A stretch of 45,911 nucleotides of DNA from Trebouxia sp. TZW2008 (taxonomy: Eukaryota; Chlorophyta; Trebouxiophyceae; Trebouxiales; Trebouxiaceae): positions 414-46,324 of the forward strand of contig BDIU01000387.1 of NCBI GenBank assembly GCA_002118135.1. Reading direction: 5' to 3'. Made by a program: the position numbers and the translations under genes. The notes under the pieces were generated by a model. That model made no database searches. It saw only the letters and a program-made list of their open reading frames with translations, and was not told the DNA's origin. Numbering within the stretch: the first letter of the stretch is position 1; each line of letters opens with the position of its first letter. Of the stretch, positions 10,349 to 21,791 are shown piece by piece.

Positions 10349-13300
10349 TCAAGCACCTGCCTTACTTCTTGTGCTCTTTGTTCCCTGATTTGCCTTTTTG
10401 CTGGCCCCAGCTGTGTCTGGAGCATCAGCTGCACGCTTTCTTCCCCTAGGCTTTGCACCAGCAGTTTTGCCGCTTGCTCCCTTGTCAGCTGCTGCCAGAC
10501 TGTTCATATCCTGATTCTCACCCCCCTTGGCCAGAGCCACCGCTGCCCCTTGCAGCCTGACTGCCTGCCCACTGCTGCTTGCTGCAGCTGTGCCTGCCTC
10601 CATGGCTGTGGCGCTGAGCGGCTTCACACTGTCTGCAACCTCAGTAGACTGCTCAAGCACTGAACTCCCTGGAGCCTGTTCTGTAAGGGCTGCTGCTGTT
10701 GTGCTGGTGCTACCAACTGCCTTGCCTTGCTTAACTGATTTCTCCTTGCCTGACTGAGATGTGACTGCTGCTGGCGCATCGCCCTGCTTGGCTGACTCCT
10801 CTTGGTCCACCTGAGAGGTGACTGCTGCTGCTGCTTGGCCATTGCCAGAGGGTTTGGTTTCAGTTGCCACAGCTGCAGAAGCGGCTGCTTTGGCACCTTT
10901 CCTTGCCTCTGCTTCTGCACGCTTCTGTGCAGCTGCAGTCTGCTTTGCCATCCTCTGCAAAACACAGTATAGCCAAGCCTGAGCAGTTTTGTTGCTGTAG
11001 CTATCTGGGCTTGTTGCGACTTATTGATTTTGAGATTGGTGCAATGCTCAGGCAGTGCTTAAGCAGCTGCCCACAGCCATAGCAAAGAGACAAGACAGCA
11101 GCAACGTTTGTGAGCAGACTGATGGGTCCCAGGCAACGCGCTGATATGTATCACTGCAAGTCAGTCAAACCAGGATAGGCAAAGTGATTTTGCAGTGATG
11201 GTCACCCATTCACGCTCAGAGTATGTTAGGCAATGAATGCTTCCTGCAGCATTGATGATGAGCAAGCTCTGTCGAGGGCGTACTCTGAGGCAGGCATGGA
11301 CCTCTGCAGAATCTCCTCCTTGGTCAGCCAGCATGCCCTCTATCAGGCCCCTGTCAAAGTCTGGGAACTCCTGGCACAGCTTGGACAGCTCAGCATCTGC
11401 ACACAATGTCATGCATAACAGTCACACGTCATGTGAACAAGTCATTAGTACTGCTGCAACTGGCTCAAAAGCCAGAGGTGAGAGCTAATTCAAAGACACT
11501 TGGCCAGTTTGCATAAGTCCTCCTGACCCATGTGCAGGGCAAGCAACACAGTGCATGTGAATCTCGTGGCTCATACCACACATACTGTTGCAGTACGTGG
11601 CAAGTCTGGGGAATCTTCTAGAACCAGATCTGGCCCAGTAGCAAATTGGGCTGTTGGGGCAATCACGCTAAAGATGATGCCTTGCTGGGGTTACAAACAG
11701 GTCAGAGATTTCAGCACCAGACGGCTGAGTCCCTGGGGCCATTGTATGCAGCCATGAGCAAACAACATGTTGCAGAATTGAAAGCATGGCAAGAGCTCTG
11801 CAGCAAAATCAAGCACTCAAACATGAGTATTTACTCTCCTGGGCAAATAATCAGGCTGTTTACCTTGCGCACTGACAGATGCAGTCTCAGGCACCGGCTC
11901 TTGGGCAGCTGCAGCAGGAGCACTATCAGCTGCAGTAGCAGCAGCATCTATTGTAGCTGCCTCTAACGCTGCCTTTGGCTCAGGCCCCTCTTCATCTGTA
12001 CAACAAGTACACACAAATATGAGTATAGACACTGGACATGACTACTTGTCAGCAGCAATCTATTTGCAAAAGGATCCCTCAAACCTACTGGTGATCAGCA
12101 TGAAGGAACAGCATGCTGTACAATCATGTGAGGGCCAATATAGACTAGTTTGAGCTGACCTGCAGGCTGCTGCTCAGAATTCAGTGAAGGGGGCTTGAGG
12201 CCCTTGCCGGCTGAGGCCAGGCCCTCCTCCGCCATCTGCTCAGCATCCTCCACCTCCTGAGCCTGCAAGAGATCATCATCATCGTCGTCACCATCATCAC
12301 GCGCACACTGACAGTCAATTGGTCAAGCCTGCAAACGTTCATGGTCAACTGGCAAGCAAGATTGCCTCAGCCTCTCGTACACGCTCAAAGTCAACCGGCA
12401 AGCCACAGCCTGCACACGCTGACAGTCAGTTGGCATCTGTCCAGTCTGCGTGCAATGACGTACAACTGACAAACATCCTGCTTCTTAGTAGAATGACGTG
12501 CTGGTAGGCAATGAAATTTCTCCAGATATTTTTGTGATACATGAACAGCATCCAACCACAACCAGGTCAGAAATATCCAGACCCGCAAACCGCATGCTGA
12601 AAGTGCATATCAAGTCAAAATAGGCGAGCACTGACCAGGGTTTCTGCAGCGTCAGCATTGGGAGGGGGGCTCTCAATCTTGGCGGCCACCTCCTGGGCCT
12701 TGCGCGCCCCCGCCTGCAGCTTCCCTATCACCACCTGCATGTCCCTGTCAACCCACACATAGCCATGAGAGTCTATGATAGCGCAGTCGAATGACAAGGC
12801 TGCTGTTGTAGGACTAAGATCCCAGCGCAAACTCTTGATTGTAGAGTGCTGAGCGTCCCTGTGGCACCACACACAGTCATGGGCTTTGCGCGCAAAGGCT
12901 GCAGCTTCTCTATTACCACCCGCATGTCCCTGCCATGCCACCACAAGGCCAGTGTAATCTTTTTGCAAATTTAAGATAGTGCTATTAAAGTGCTGCAAGT
13001 CCCTGTCACATCCTCACAAGGTCAAGAGACTGCTGTAGCAGAGCAAGTCCTGGCGAGACTATCTAGCACCACCTGCATGTGTCTGCCACACCAGACACAG
13101 CGTCATGTATGTGCTGACACAAGCGCGCTACCAATGCATGTCCATCTGCAACAGCAGTTCCAGTGGGCGCTTGGCTCATGCTACCAAGTGGCTAGTTGCT
13201 GGTCAGCTTTGCGGAGTCTTGTTGCATTGAATTATCTTGCAGCATGTAAAGCAGTTTAGTAGTAGTCACTATGCAGCACAGGATAGCTTTCTGGGCCAAG

Positions 13301-16300
13301 GACGTATGCCAAGCATCCTGCTGAACCACCTCTACTTGCAACAGCAGTAAAGCTCTAGTCAGCAAGCATATGGCTGCTCATGCAAAACTGGCATGCCGGC
13401 TATGCGGCTGCACCCAAGACAGGATCACTAGCATGCTCATGCTGTGCAGCACAGAACTTGCTCTGCCGTACCTGTTGACCTGGCAATTGGTGAGGAAGTC
13501 AGCAAGGTCGGCCTTGCAGGTGGGGCAGGGCTTGACCACCTTCTGCACCCTAAGGGCCCTACCGGCCTTCGCCCCCCTGTTCAGCACATCTCCTTGACCC
13601 TGCATATACAGTGATCTCTCTTTAGGGCAACTACATTGATTGCCAAAAAAATTTGTCCTTACAGTGAGTTGACCATACTCAGAGACACCACTGCAGATTG
13701 CTTCCAGATAGCAGTGTCTTCAAAGCAGAAAACAAGGGTTACTTGGAAGAGCTTGTCAAGGCAGGGGCAGCAGACGTGGTAGCTGTCAACATCATTGACT
13801 CGAGCTCACTTCAAAAGCATGATTTGCTACACAGCTGGCCTGTGATTGGACACGACTCTTGACAAAACCTACCTGAAACAGGTTTGGCAGGGGCGGCAGC
13901 AATGGTGGCCGTCAACATCATTGACTGCAGCGCGCTTTGAAAGCACAGTTTGAGACACACCTGGCCTGTGATTGACCATGATTGTTGACAAAGCCTACCT
14001 GAAAGACTTTCTTGAGGCAGGGGCGGCAGAAGTGGTGGCCGTCAACATCATTGACTGCAGCTCGCTTCAAAAGCACAGTTTGAGACACACCTGGCCTGTG
14101 ATTGACCATGACTGTTGACAAAGCCTACCTGAAAAACCTTTTCGAGGCAGGGGCGGCAGAAGTGGTGGCCGCAGGAAGTGCTGACGGGCTCCTTCAGCAC
14201 CCCGCAGCACAGCTTGCACATAAACTCCCGCAGCGCCCGCTCCTGCTCTGTCGCCTGCTTACGGGCATCAAATTTAGAGTCAGGTCTGGAATTCAGGCTT
14301 TGCCTTTTGAGGAGGGCTCTTTTCCAGTGAGTAAAGTGGCGACTTTAGCCTGACTCTGTCATGCTGTGCTGGGCAATCTAATCAGCACAGCTGGCGGAAC
14401 AACATACAAGGCGTGCATTCCTACCTTGTGGCCTGCGAATGCTCAGCATGCCTTATGCAGTAGAGATGGTTCATTACCTGTGAGCAGTGTTGCACGAGGC
14501 ACCTTGGCAGCAGCTTGCAGCCAGCAGCAGCCTTTCTGAAAGTATAGCCTGGCAATGCAGGTTTGCAAGTTTGTGAGTCAAACAATTGCATGACAATGCA
14601 GATTTACAACAACAGCAGGCTTCTGGAGTCAGGTACATGATGTCAAGGCAGCTTGACTACAAAAGCAGGCTTCTGTTTGTCATGCGTTGTGTGGCGAGAG
14701 GGACATATTGCAAAAGGTCTGGTGGATGAGCACCTTCTTGCGCAGCTTCTTGGGGGTGTCAGGCTCGCCCCCTGATTTCTGGCTGACAGGTGGCGCTCGA
14801 GCCCATCCCCACTTCTCCTTCTCTGCATCCCAGTCCCTGCATCACCAGTTGGGATGAGAGCCAGACCTTTGGTCATTACAACTGATCATTGCCTTGACAA
14901 GGAATGAGAGAAATTTTGTAACTCGTATTTTATACCCTCGCTTCTTTCATCAAATGATTGTTTCATAGCGTTTCCTGACTTATTTGAACCGATGGATTGC
15001 TTTGCCTTACAGATCAATTGCAGTCATGGGGACAATCATATTCAGATCTTGGCAGATGTTGATGTGTGACTTAGGTATCAGCACCATCAACTGCTCTGAT
15101 TGTGCGCAACTAGAGGGTTTGCATGAAATGCTTAGGAAAAGAGCGTTCGTGATGGTCATGTAAGCTAAGCTTGGGCTGCTCACCACCAAGGCTGTGCTGC
15201 GGTCTCGTAGATGGTTCCTTTGGCCTCCTTCATGTCCTGGGCTGCAGCTGCCGGCAGCTCTGGGGCCCAGGCTGAGTCACCCACATCTACACATCATACC
15301 CTTGCTTAAGCAGTGGTGCTTAGATAATGGACAACCCACATCTACATGCCATGCGATGTCAATGCATAAGCAATGGTCCTCAAGCAAGCAACACTTCATT
15401 TCCACACACATTGCAAGGCATAAGGCGTGGTGCCTAAGCTGTACATCTACAAACGCATGCCGGTGCATGAGCAAAAGTGCTCAGGCAATGGAAACTCTGT
15501 GTTACAGTGCATGCAGCTGGTGGCAGCTCTGGGCCTCATCCTGAGGCGCCCACATCTACACAACATGCCAATGTACAGTCAATGTCGCTTGAGCACAGGT
15601 CAAACATGCTTAGGCAGCTTAGTCTTGCTGCCTGAGGCTGCTCTTCAGGCTACCTGTCAAGGCTAAGCTGAAAGCCAATCAAACGTCATGGCATGTGGCA
15701 AAACTGTCCCAGTGATCATGAGCTCATTCACGTGGTGCACATTGGGGCCAATACAGATCTGCTCTGCCCAAGAGTGTTACCCTCGGTAGACCAGGGTGCT
15801 GGCTCATTGTCACAGCGCACAAAGAGGTACCGGCAGACCTGGAACTTCTGCATGCCAGGCTTGCGCCAGCAGCGTGCAATGCGGTAGATGCCATCATACC
15901 GCACGGGTTCTTCTTCAGTTGGGGCATACGCTGACCGCTTCTCCTGTGCACGCAACAAGTCAATGTAACGATGATGTAGCAATACAGAATGATTTCTGCA
16001 TCAGAGATTCTCTGCAATTGGCATGTCCGCAACTGTGCAATGTCGCTTTGGTCCATGAGCATGGCAATCTGGAAGGGTGAAGGCGCAATGACAAACTTGA
16101 CAGCGTACAGCTGGCAGCATCAGCAGCACAATGTGTCGGGCATGAACCGCTGGCAACACACAAAGGCAAAGGACAGTGAGAAGATGCTCATACCAGAACG
16201 GACAGATGAAAAGCTGAGAAGTTGACTAGCGCACATATGGTGCCTCTCTGTCATTGAGGTTTGTGCAGAAAGCAAGCAGAAGGGATCCTTCTGTGGGTGT

Positions 16301-18238
16301 TTCAGCGTTGTGAGGATGTGTACAATTTGATAATAGTCGACCCACCTTGTGAGAGCGCACTACCCTGACTGGCAGCCCCTTCTGGCAAGATACGAGCAAG
16401 GCCTTGTTGCTGCTCTCAAACTTCTGGTCAAAGGATTGCTCCTGCAAAAGCAGAGTCGTACTTTGTTGACAACACGGACCTGGGTTGCCTAATGCTCGAA
16501 GTGCAAAGCCTGATCAGTAAGCTCGTCATTTCATTTTCGACATGAGTTCACTTGCTAGATGCCTTGACATGGATTCAGGACAACAAACTGCATATTCAAT
16601 TCCACAAAAGGTGATTACCCCAAGGCACGTGCCAACATTATATCTCTGTCAGCAATGCTCACCTTGTTGGTTCGCTTGTTGCCACTGAGGTCCCGTCCGC
16701 CGCTGCCAGTGTACAGGAACCACTCGCCTTCATCCCTGTCATCCTCATACCTGCTCCAAACAGAAAACCCACCTCATCAAGCTACAAAGCAGATGCAAAT
16801 CATTTTGGTGTTGGGGCAAGTCGATACTGATCACGGCAATGTTGACAATCTGACGTCAATCACAGCAACCTGTTGTAATGTCACTCTGAGTTCGCATCAG
16901 CAGCAAGGGTCTGACTTCATCACCCATAAAAACATGCTGTCGGTGGAAAGCCTACAGTGATGATGCCAAGTGAGCACTGCGGTAACATCTGATATTTTGC
17001 AAGCAGGAGAGACCATGTAAGACAGGTTCCACTGTGCATGCAACAAAAAGACAAAAGGGAGAGAATGGAAGACTGCTGTACCCTCCAGAAAGCACCACAG
17101 ATTGTGCTCCCACATTTGACTGGCCTGCAATGCCTGCCACATGGGGAAAGTGAGCACCCCACTGCCGGCAGTCTAGTCTGTCCTTCCAGCTCTCTCCAAC
17201 TCTCACACCCTGTAGCATGTATGGAGACATGTGATGATGGGGGTCTTATCTTGCAACAATGCATGAGCAGCTCAGCTGTCTCATTTGATAGTATCAAGCC
17301 TGCAAGCTATTGACAAGTTGGGTACTTGTCAAGCCAATGAGCACTGCATACAATATAGAAAGATGAGCTTGCTGTAGGCCATGTCTGAGAGGTTTAGCTA
17401 AAGTCAACAGGACAAGAACTCATTGCTTCTACATGCTCCCAGCGTGCATCATGGATCCCTTCTAATCAAGATTATGAACAAAAAAGACGATATTTGGGAA
17501 GTGGTGCTGGCGTACCAGTCCTCTGGGGTCAGCTTCAGGGGGTATGGGCCCGAAGTGGTCATTGGGAACTGTAACCATGATTCTGCCACTGGCTGCATTA
17601 GCTCTGCCAGCTCTGACTGCCCTGTCAGTTGTAAACGCCTCATCAGGTCTGTCCTTGTCCCTAATCCTCTCAAAATTGTTATCAGCGCCAGGCTCTTTGA
17701 CACCTTGCTTGGCCATTCGAATAGCTGTAGTGAGGGCGGTGTTGATGCGTGGGTTGGCAGCAAACTTGGCCGGGATTGCGTTGCGGCAAGTGGGGCATGT
17801 CTTCTTGCCCTGAGCTGTCCACTTCTTGAAGCAAGCCAGGCAGAAGTTGTGCTGGCATGGTGCCTGCAATGCCAGGATATATGAGCAGTGGCACAACAGA
17901 GGCAAAGCTGCCAGCATAGAAACAAACACTCACGGTGACGGGCCTGTTACAGAGCTCCATGCACATTGTGCATTTGAGACTGTCATCAAACATAGCCGGA
18001 GCGGGTGCTTGCGCCTCCGCTTTGTCGGTCTCCTCTGCAAGCAAGGACTACGAAATTCAAGTGATGCCCGGCCATGACACCTGAGCTGTTTCGGCGGCAT
18101 ACCTTCAGAGTCGTCTTGCGACGGCAGCAACCACTTGCCACTCAACACCGCTTGGCGCTTCTTCGCTTTTTCGGCATCTGTCAAGGTCTGATCACGCTGA
18201 ATGGCAAGGATCTGCTGAGTAACGTTCGACCCCTCCAT
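10349..18238 (-). CDS. VIM: ORTHRUS/VIM (UHRF-type) RING-SRA-RING E3 ubiquitin ligase with C-terminal CUE-like domain
   Basis: Minus exons: 18238-18103, 18034-17934, 17863-17516, 17209-17082, 16750-16663, 16441-16346, 15943-15781, 15286-15184, 14836-~14705, 14285-14138, 13599-13472, 12744-12636, 12262-12160, 11995-11864, 11396-11284, 10954-10349; about 877 residues. RING1 has [18 protein letters not shown] and CPTC. The SRA domain has [46 protein letters not shown], the NKR finger in [14 protein letters not shown] and YDGIYRI. RING2 has [13 protein letters not shown] and CPTC. In plants these proteins read hemimethylated CG and maintain methylation in the nucleus. The plant N-terminal PHD finger is absent: the first ATG leads straight into the linker [15 protein letters not shown]. 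Exon 15 encodes a CUE/UBA-like helix bundle and exon 16 an Ala/Lys-rich tail. The exon 9 donor is uncertain. A GTAAGG near the stop could extend the gene. Confidence 0.92.
12880..13100 (-). repeat. Copies of VIM exon 12 acceptor edge
   Basis: The exon 12 start on the plus strand (GCGCGCCCCCGCCTGCAGCT...ATCACCACCTGCATGTCCCTG, about 12702-12748) recurs as GCGCGCAAAGGCTGCAGCTT...ATTACCACCCGCATGTCCCTG at about 12889-12935. Shorter echoes lie near 12993 (GCAAGTCCCTGTCACATC) and 13066 (AGCACCACCTGCATGTGTCTG). All sit in intron 11. Confidence 0.65.
13738..14116 (-). repeat. Three tandem copies of VIM RING2 exon donor edge
   Basis: The plus-strand motif GACAAAGCCTACCTGAAA...GAGGCAGGGGCGGCAGAAG, which covers the exon 10 donor at 14137/14138, recurs starting near 13987, 13861 and 13738. 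Periods are about 123-130 bases. Each unit also carries shared intron sequence (GTCAACATCATTGACT and GGCCTGTGATTG). Only the copy at 14117 continues into intact RING2 coding sequence. Confidence 0.9.
15320..15590 (-). repeat. Copies of VIM exon 8 acceptor edge
   Basis: The block at 15250-15300 (GGCAGCTCTGGGGCCCAG...CCCACATCTACACA) recurs at about 15522-15570 (GGCAGCTCTGGGCCTCATC...CCCACATCTACACA). Shorter copies of the acceptor part (CCCACATCTACATGCCATGC; GTACATCTACAAACGCATGC) lie near 15334 and 15440. All are in intron 7. Confidence 0.75.
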
Positions 18239-19032
18239 GACGTTCCACAGGACTGTCAACCGACGCGACGACAAATTTGACAGCACAAGCAGCCGATTAC
18301 GCTGAACAAACGGCTTGCTGGCCAAGCAGCTGCACACTGAGCTAGATCGCCAGCGGTCTCGCGAGCGAATGCACGCTAGGGCTTAGATCTATCCACTTTT
18401 CGCATGCAGCAGGTCAGCTCGTTCACACAACAGCAACCTTGCGATTTTAAATGGCGTTTCTTGGTCAGTGCTGTTTGCAACTGTCTGTTGAGCAAGTCAC
18501 AAGTTTCAACCGGCAGCGCATCGCGTGCAATTCTTGTACGCGAGCCGTATAACGACAACGCCAATACAACTTGGCCAGGTGCAGATTATAACAGCTGTGA
18601 TCGACTAAGCCTTGTTTCGACGCACAGACTTGCTCATCTGCCGCTGTAGCCTGTACAGCTGCTCTGCATCGTTCTGTCGCTTTTCTCCGCCTGTGTGATG
18701 GACTTTGCGCACTGAAGCACACAGCGATGCCTCACCTCGACCACTGACTTACACTTTGTCAGAACGGTTGTGCGACCGGCCTGTGCTGTGTATCTTGGCA
18801 TGTCGCAAACGATATTGATTGGCAGCGCGACTACTTGCCAGCAGCCAAGAAGCTTTGCCCTCGCACACACAGACTTGCACCGTATGGAAGATGATAGGGC
18901 CGGGCTTTTGAAGCAAGTTAAACCTGTGCATCATTGCATCTGGGGGACACACCACTCTTTACGCATCACTTACCACGATCTGCACCCTGTGCTGGCCTTG
19001 CAACACATGCATGCTTTGCAAAGACTCTTTGT
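18239..19032. other. Divergent intergenic region between VIM and AP2 genes
   Basis: About 0.8 kb separates the two start codons and should hold both promoters. No TATA box or conserved box was confidently seen. A non-conserved ATG frame at 18451 and a short one at 18884 could be 5' exons of the AP2 gene, but neither gives a clear donor in the right phase. Confidence 0.45.
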
Positions 19033-20792
19033 ATGGTTTGCAGTCTCTCAGGGCCTGTCAGTACGAGTACAGCTCTTGAGCCTGAAGGTCCAAAACAGCA
19101 AATTCAGCTGCCTTACTATGACTCTGCGCAGGACCCTTTGGTAAGCAATGCTGCAAGACAGCAGCTGCCCTGTCAGTGCAAGCTCGAATTCAAGCTTCAA
19201 ATCTTGTTGCAGGCCTTTATCTACGAAAGAGCTCAAACCTTCACAGACTTGCCAAGCATTTACAGAAGGCGACCAATAGAGGAGTTAGACATAGCAGAGG
19301 CAAGTTTTGTGCCCAGCCAGCCGTGTGCAAGGCATTGTGCAGACAACATCACCAGCACATGCACTACCTTTCAATCAACTCTGTCCAATCAGTTTTGTCT
19401 TGTGCTGACGAAGCATGCACAATCCCTTTCATTGCTCTTGGCAAGTGCATGCTTTTTCAGCACAAGACTGAACTGTTTGGACACATGTGATTGCTCCATT
19501 GCCTAGCAGGGCCTGTCTTAGCGTGCGTTTCATGAATGAATGAATGCATGAGTGAATGAAGTGCATGCTTTGCAGGAGTTGCAGGTAGATATAGCAGACT
19601 GGCATCAAATTAAGCGAATACGACCGACAACGCACATGAGAAGAACAGCAGTACCAGATCTGTCTGTTGACAAGGTAACTCGACTGATCCTTGAGGCTGA
19701 GCAGCAGCATTTCAAGTAGCTTACAGCACTGCAAAATACACAGTGGTCTCTCCACAGCGACTGCATTGTTTACTGAGAAGTTTGGCCTTGCATCAAAGGT
19801 TAGGGTTTAGGGTGAAAAGCTTTAGGCAATGTATACAAGCTGCGTGTATGCTGTCATTGCAGGCTGTTCACAAGGTGTCCAAGGTATCAAAGGCAAAAGG
19901 TCAAAATTCAGGCCGTACATACACTTCTAAGTACCGAGGGGTGCACCAGACCTTTCCTACCAAGCGATGGGAAGCTCAATTCAGGTATGCCGGCAGGCAG
20001 ACAGGCTGTTGAGCCTGACCAGGCAGGGCCATTTTTGCTTTATGCATGTCATCGTGGCACCTTGACATATGATACTGGACTTGACGGCATGCACAACTTG
20101 GTCAACATAGCAATGTCGTGTTTGCACTTTTTCACATCTTGCCTAAGCAATGTACAAGTGCAGGCGCAAAATTGCATCACCAGAACGGGATGTCATGCTT
20201 TCTAAGGGATGCCCTGTAGTCAGCGTACGGAAAGATGCAGAACTGCCAATGTGTTTGACAAGACCATAGTTATGCATTGGATTGCAGGCGAAGTGGCAAG
20301 CCGACCTCTCTTGGATGCTTTGATCATGAGGAACAGGCAGCGCGGGCGTATGATAAAATGATGCTGTGGTGTGAGCTGCACAACAGTGCTGGTGTCAAAG
20401 GCGGCATCACGAATTTTGACCCTGCAGAGTATGAGAAGGATCTCAGCTGGCTGCAAATAGTGAATCAGGTATTTCTGTGCATGCACAACTTTTGAGCTGT
20501 GGGAGCATTGCATAAACTGTCCAATGGGCCAGAATGGAGCTGTTGTGCAAGATTTGCCGCACCAAGAATGTGATTAGAGAAGCTGATCACTCAAGGTAGC
20601 ACAGATACTGTCATGTCCAAGTGAATTGTGAGTCTCAAGCTACTCAAGGCTAAAATGTTTTCGCAGGATGAGTTGGTCACAGCATTGCGGGGAGATGGAC
20701 GCAAGCAGGCTGCTCAGCGCATGCTCAGGCAGAAGAAAGATGGTCAGCTTGTCTCATATGACTCCAGTGGTTTTGAGACAGCAAGTGGATGA
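19033..20792 (+). CDS. AP2/ERF-family protein with one AP2 domain
   Basis: Exons: 19033-19140, 19213-19299, 19576-19674, 19863-19984, 20288-20468, 20667-20792; about 240 residues. The AP2 DNA-binding domain (roughly residues 120-190) spans exons 4-5 with SKYRGVHQT, RWEAQFR, LGCFDHEEQAARAYDKM and NFDPAEYEKDL, so the N-terminal beta-sheet and the helix are both present. The residues after it (DELVTALRG) resemble the linker that joins R1 and R2 in two-domain AP2 proteins, but no second domain follows before TGA. Intron 2 appears to use a GC donor (GAG followed by GCAAGT at 19300). The start is uncertain: 19033 is the nearest in-frame ATG, and the frame stays open to another ATG at 18934. It is expected to be a nuclear transcription factor; target unknown. 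Confidence 0.82.
19799..19813 (+). repeat. Short plant-type telomere-like motif
   Basis: GGTTAGGGTTTAGGGTG contains two TTTAGGG-type units inside AP2 intron 3. Two units are too few to show a former chromosome end. They could be a chance match or a scar of repair by telomerase. Confidence 0.5.
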
Positions 20793-20794
20793 CA

Positions 20795-20799
20795 TTACA
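20795..20799 (-). terminator. Candidate TGTAA poly(A) signal of prefoldin subunit 3
   Basis: TTACA on the plus strand is TGTAA on the minus strand, 63 bases after the prefoldin stop. It sits three bases past the AP2 stop codon, so the 3' ends of the convergent genes must abut or overlap. Confidence 0.5.
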
Positions 20800-20861
20800 G
20801 CTACAGCACCCCTGCTCAAACAAGCCCCCCAAACTTTTGAAAGTACACACAAGCGCTGATT

Positions 20862-21791
20862 TCATTGTTTCTTGTTCCGCCTCTTCTGACTGATGTCATA
20901 ATTGTACACCCTGGCAATGCTGACCTGCACCCATACAAGCACAGGTGAACAATGTTCCTTGACCAACAGCACTGCAGTGACAGCGGTGAGTTTCACCTCA
21001 GTGGTAGTGATGCTGTCCTTGATGAGCTCCAAATCCTTCTGATTTTGCTTGAGGTTCTCCTTGCAATTCGAAATGTTCTGCTCCTGCAAGCACAAACAGC
21101 AAATTTCATGTATGAGAGTCACAGAAAGGCAATGAGCACTATGGTGTGATCTTATGGTCTTGTCTTGGACTGCTATGCATGTGATTTTGATAGCGGGTCG
21201 GAAATTCTGCATACCAGCAATGTCTTGGCCTCTTCCAGTGGATACTCTAGCATGACATTTGCACCAAGCCAAAGATTGACAGTATCTGTGACTGGCACTT
21301 TTGCTTTGGCATACACTTGGTCTGAAATTGAGAAATCTACCAGTAGCTGCATCAGACCAAAGACAAACACAGGTCAAATTGATCGTGCTGGAACTCTTTT
21401 TTTTTATTGTGCTGCAAGTCTGGCATTTTTGCAAATGCTGCAAACCTCTTGGGCTGCATCTCGCTTCCTGAGCAGTAAGTCAACTGCATCTTCGGCCTTC
21501 TGGATCTCTGGCAGTTTGCTTGTCAGTCTAGCCTTTGTTTGCAACAGGTTTCGCTCCAGCAGCTTGTAGTTGCGATAGTTGCTATCTAGTATCTGGATGG
21601 CTGTTTCTGGGCTCTTGCCTGCATGCTCAGAAGCACGTATGAATGAGCAAGCCCTCACAGCTGACTGTACAGTTTGCACTAGTTGTACGATGTGCCCTTA
21701 TAAGCAGCTGACCTCCCAAAAAGCTCTCAACATTTTTGATGAACTTGGCGGTCGGAATTGTGGTCGGCGCAATATCACTGCCCGCTGCCAT
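20862..21791 (-). CDS. PFD3: Prefoldin subunit 3 (VBP1/PFDN3/GIM2)
   Basis: Minus exons: 21791-21713, 21618-21446, 21346-21215, 21083-20997, 20924-20862; phase is continuous, giving 177 residues (human VBP1 has 197). Prefoldin is a cytosolic hexamer that captures nascent actin and tubulin for the chaperonin CCT; subunit 3 is an alpha-type subunit with two coiled-coil helices around a beta-hairpin core. Seen here: helix 1 with YRNYKLLERNLLQTKARL, the core VTDTVNLWLGANVMLEYPLE, helix 2, and the conserved TTTEVSIARVYNYDI followed by a basic tail. The start follows an ATG whose product leads into VESFLG, as in the family. It converges with the AP2 gene with only 69 bases between stop codons. Confidence 0.95.

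Noticed and set aside
10527..10757. Plus-strand Ala/Leu-rich frame
   Set aside because: Antisense shadow of the low-complexity Ala/Lys-rich last exon of VIM.
19799..19813. Former chromosome end or fusion point
   Set aside because: Only two telomere-like units inside an intron of an intact gene; too little to support it.
20952..21569. Plus-strand open frames opposite prefoldin subunit 3
   Set aside because: They are antisense shadows of well-supported prefoldin exons.
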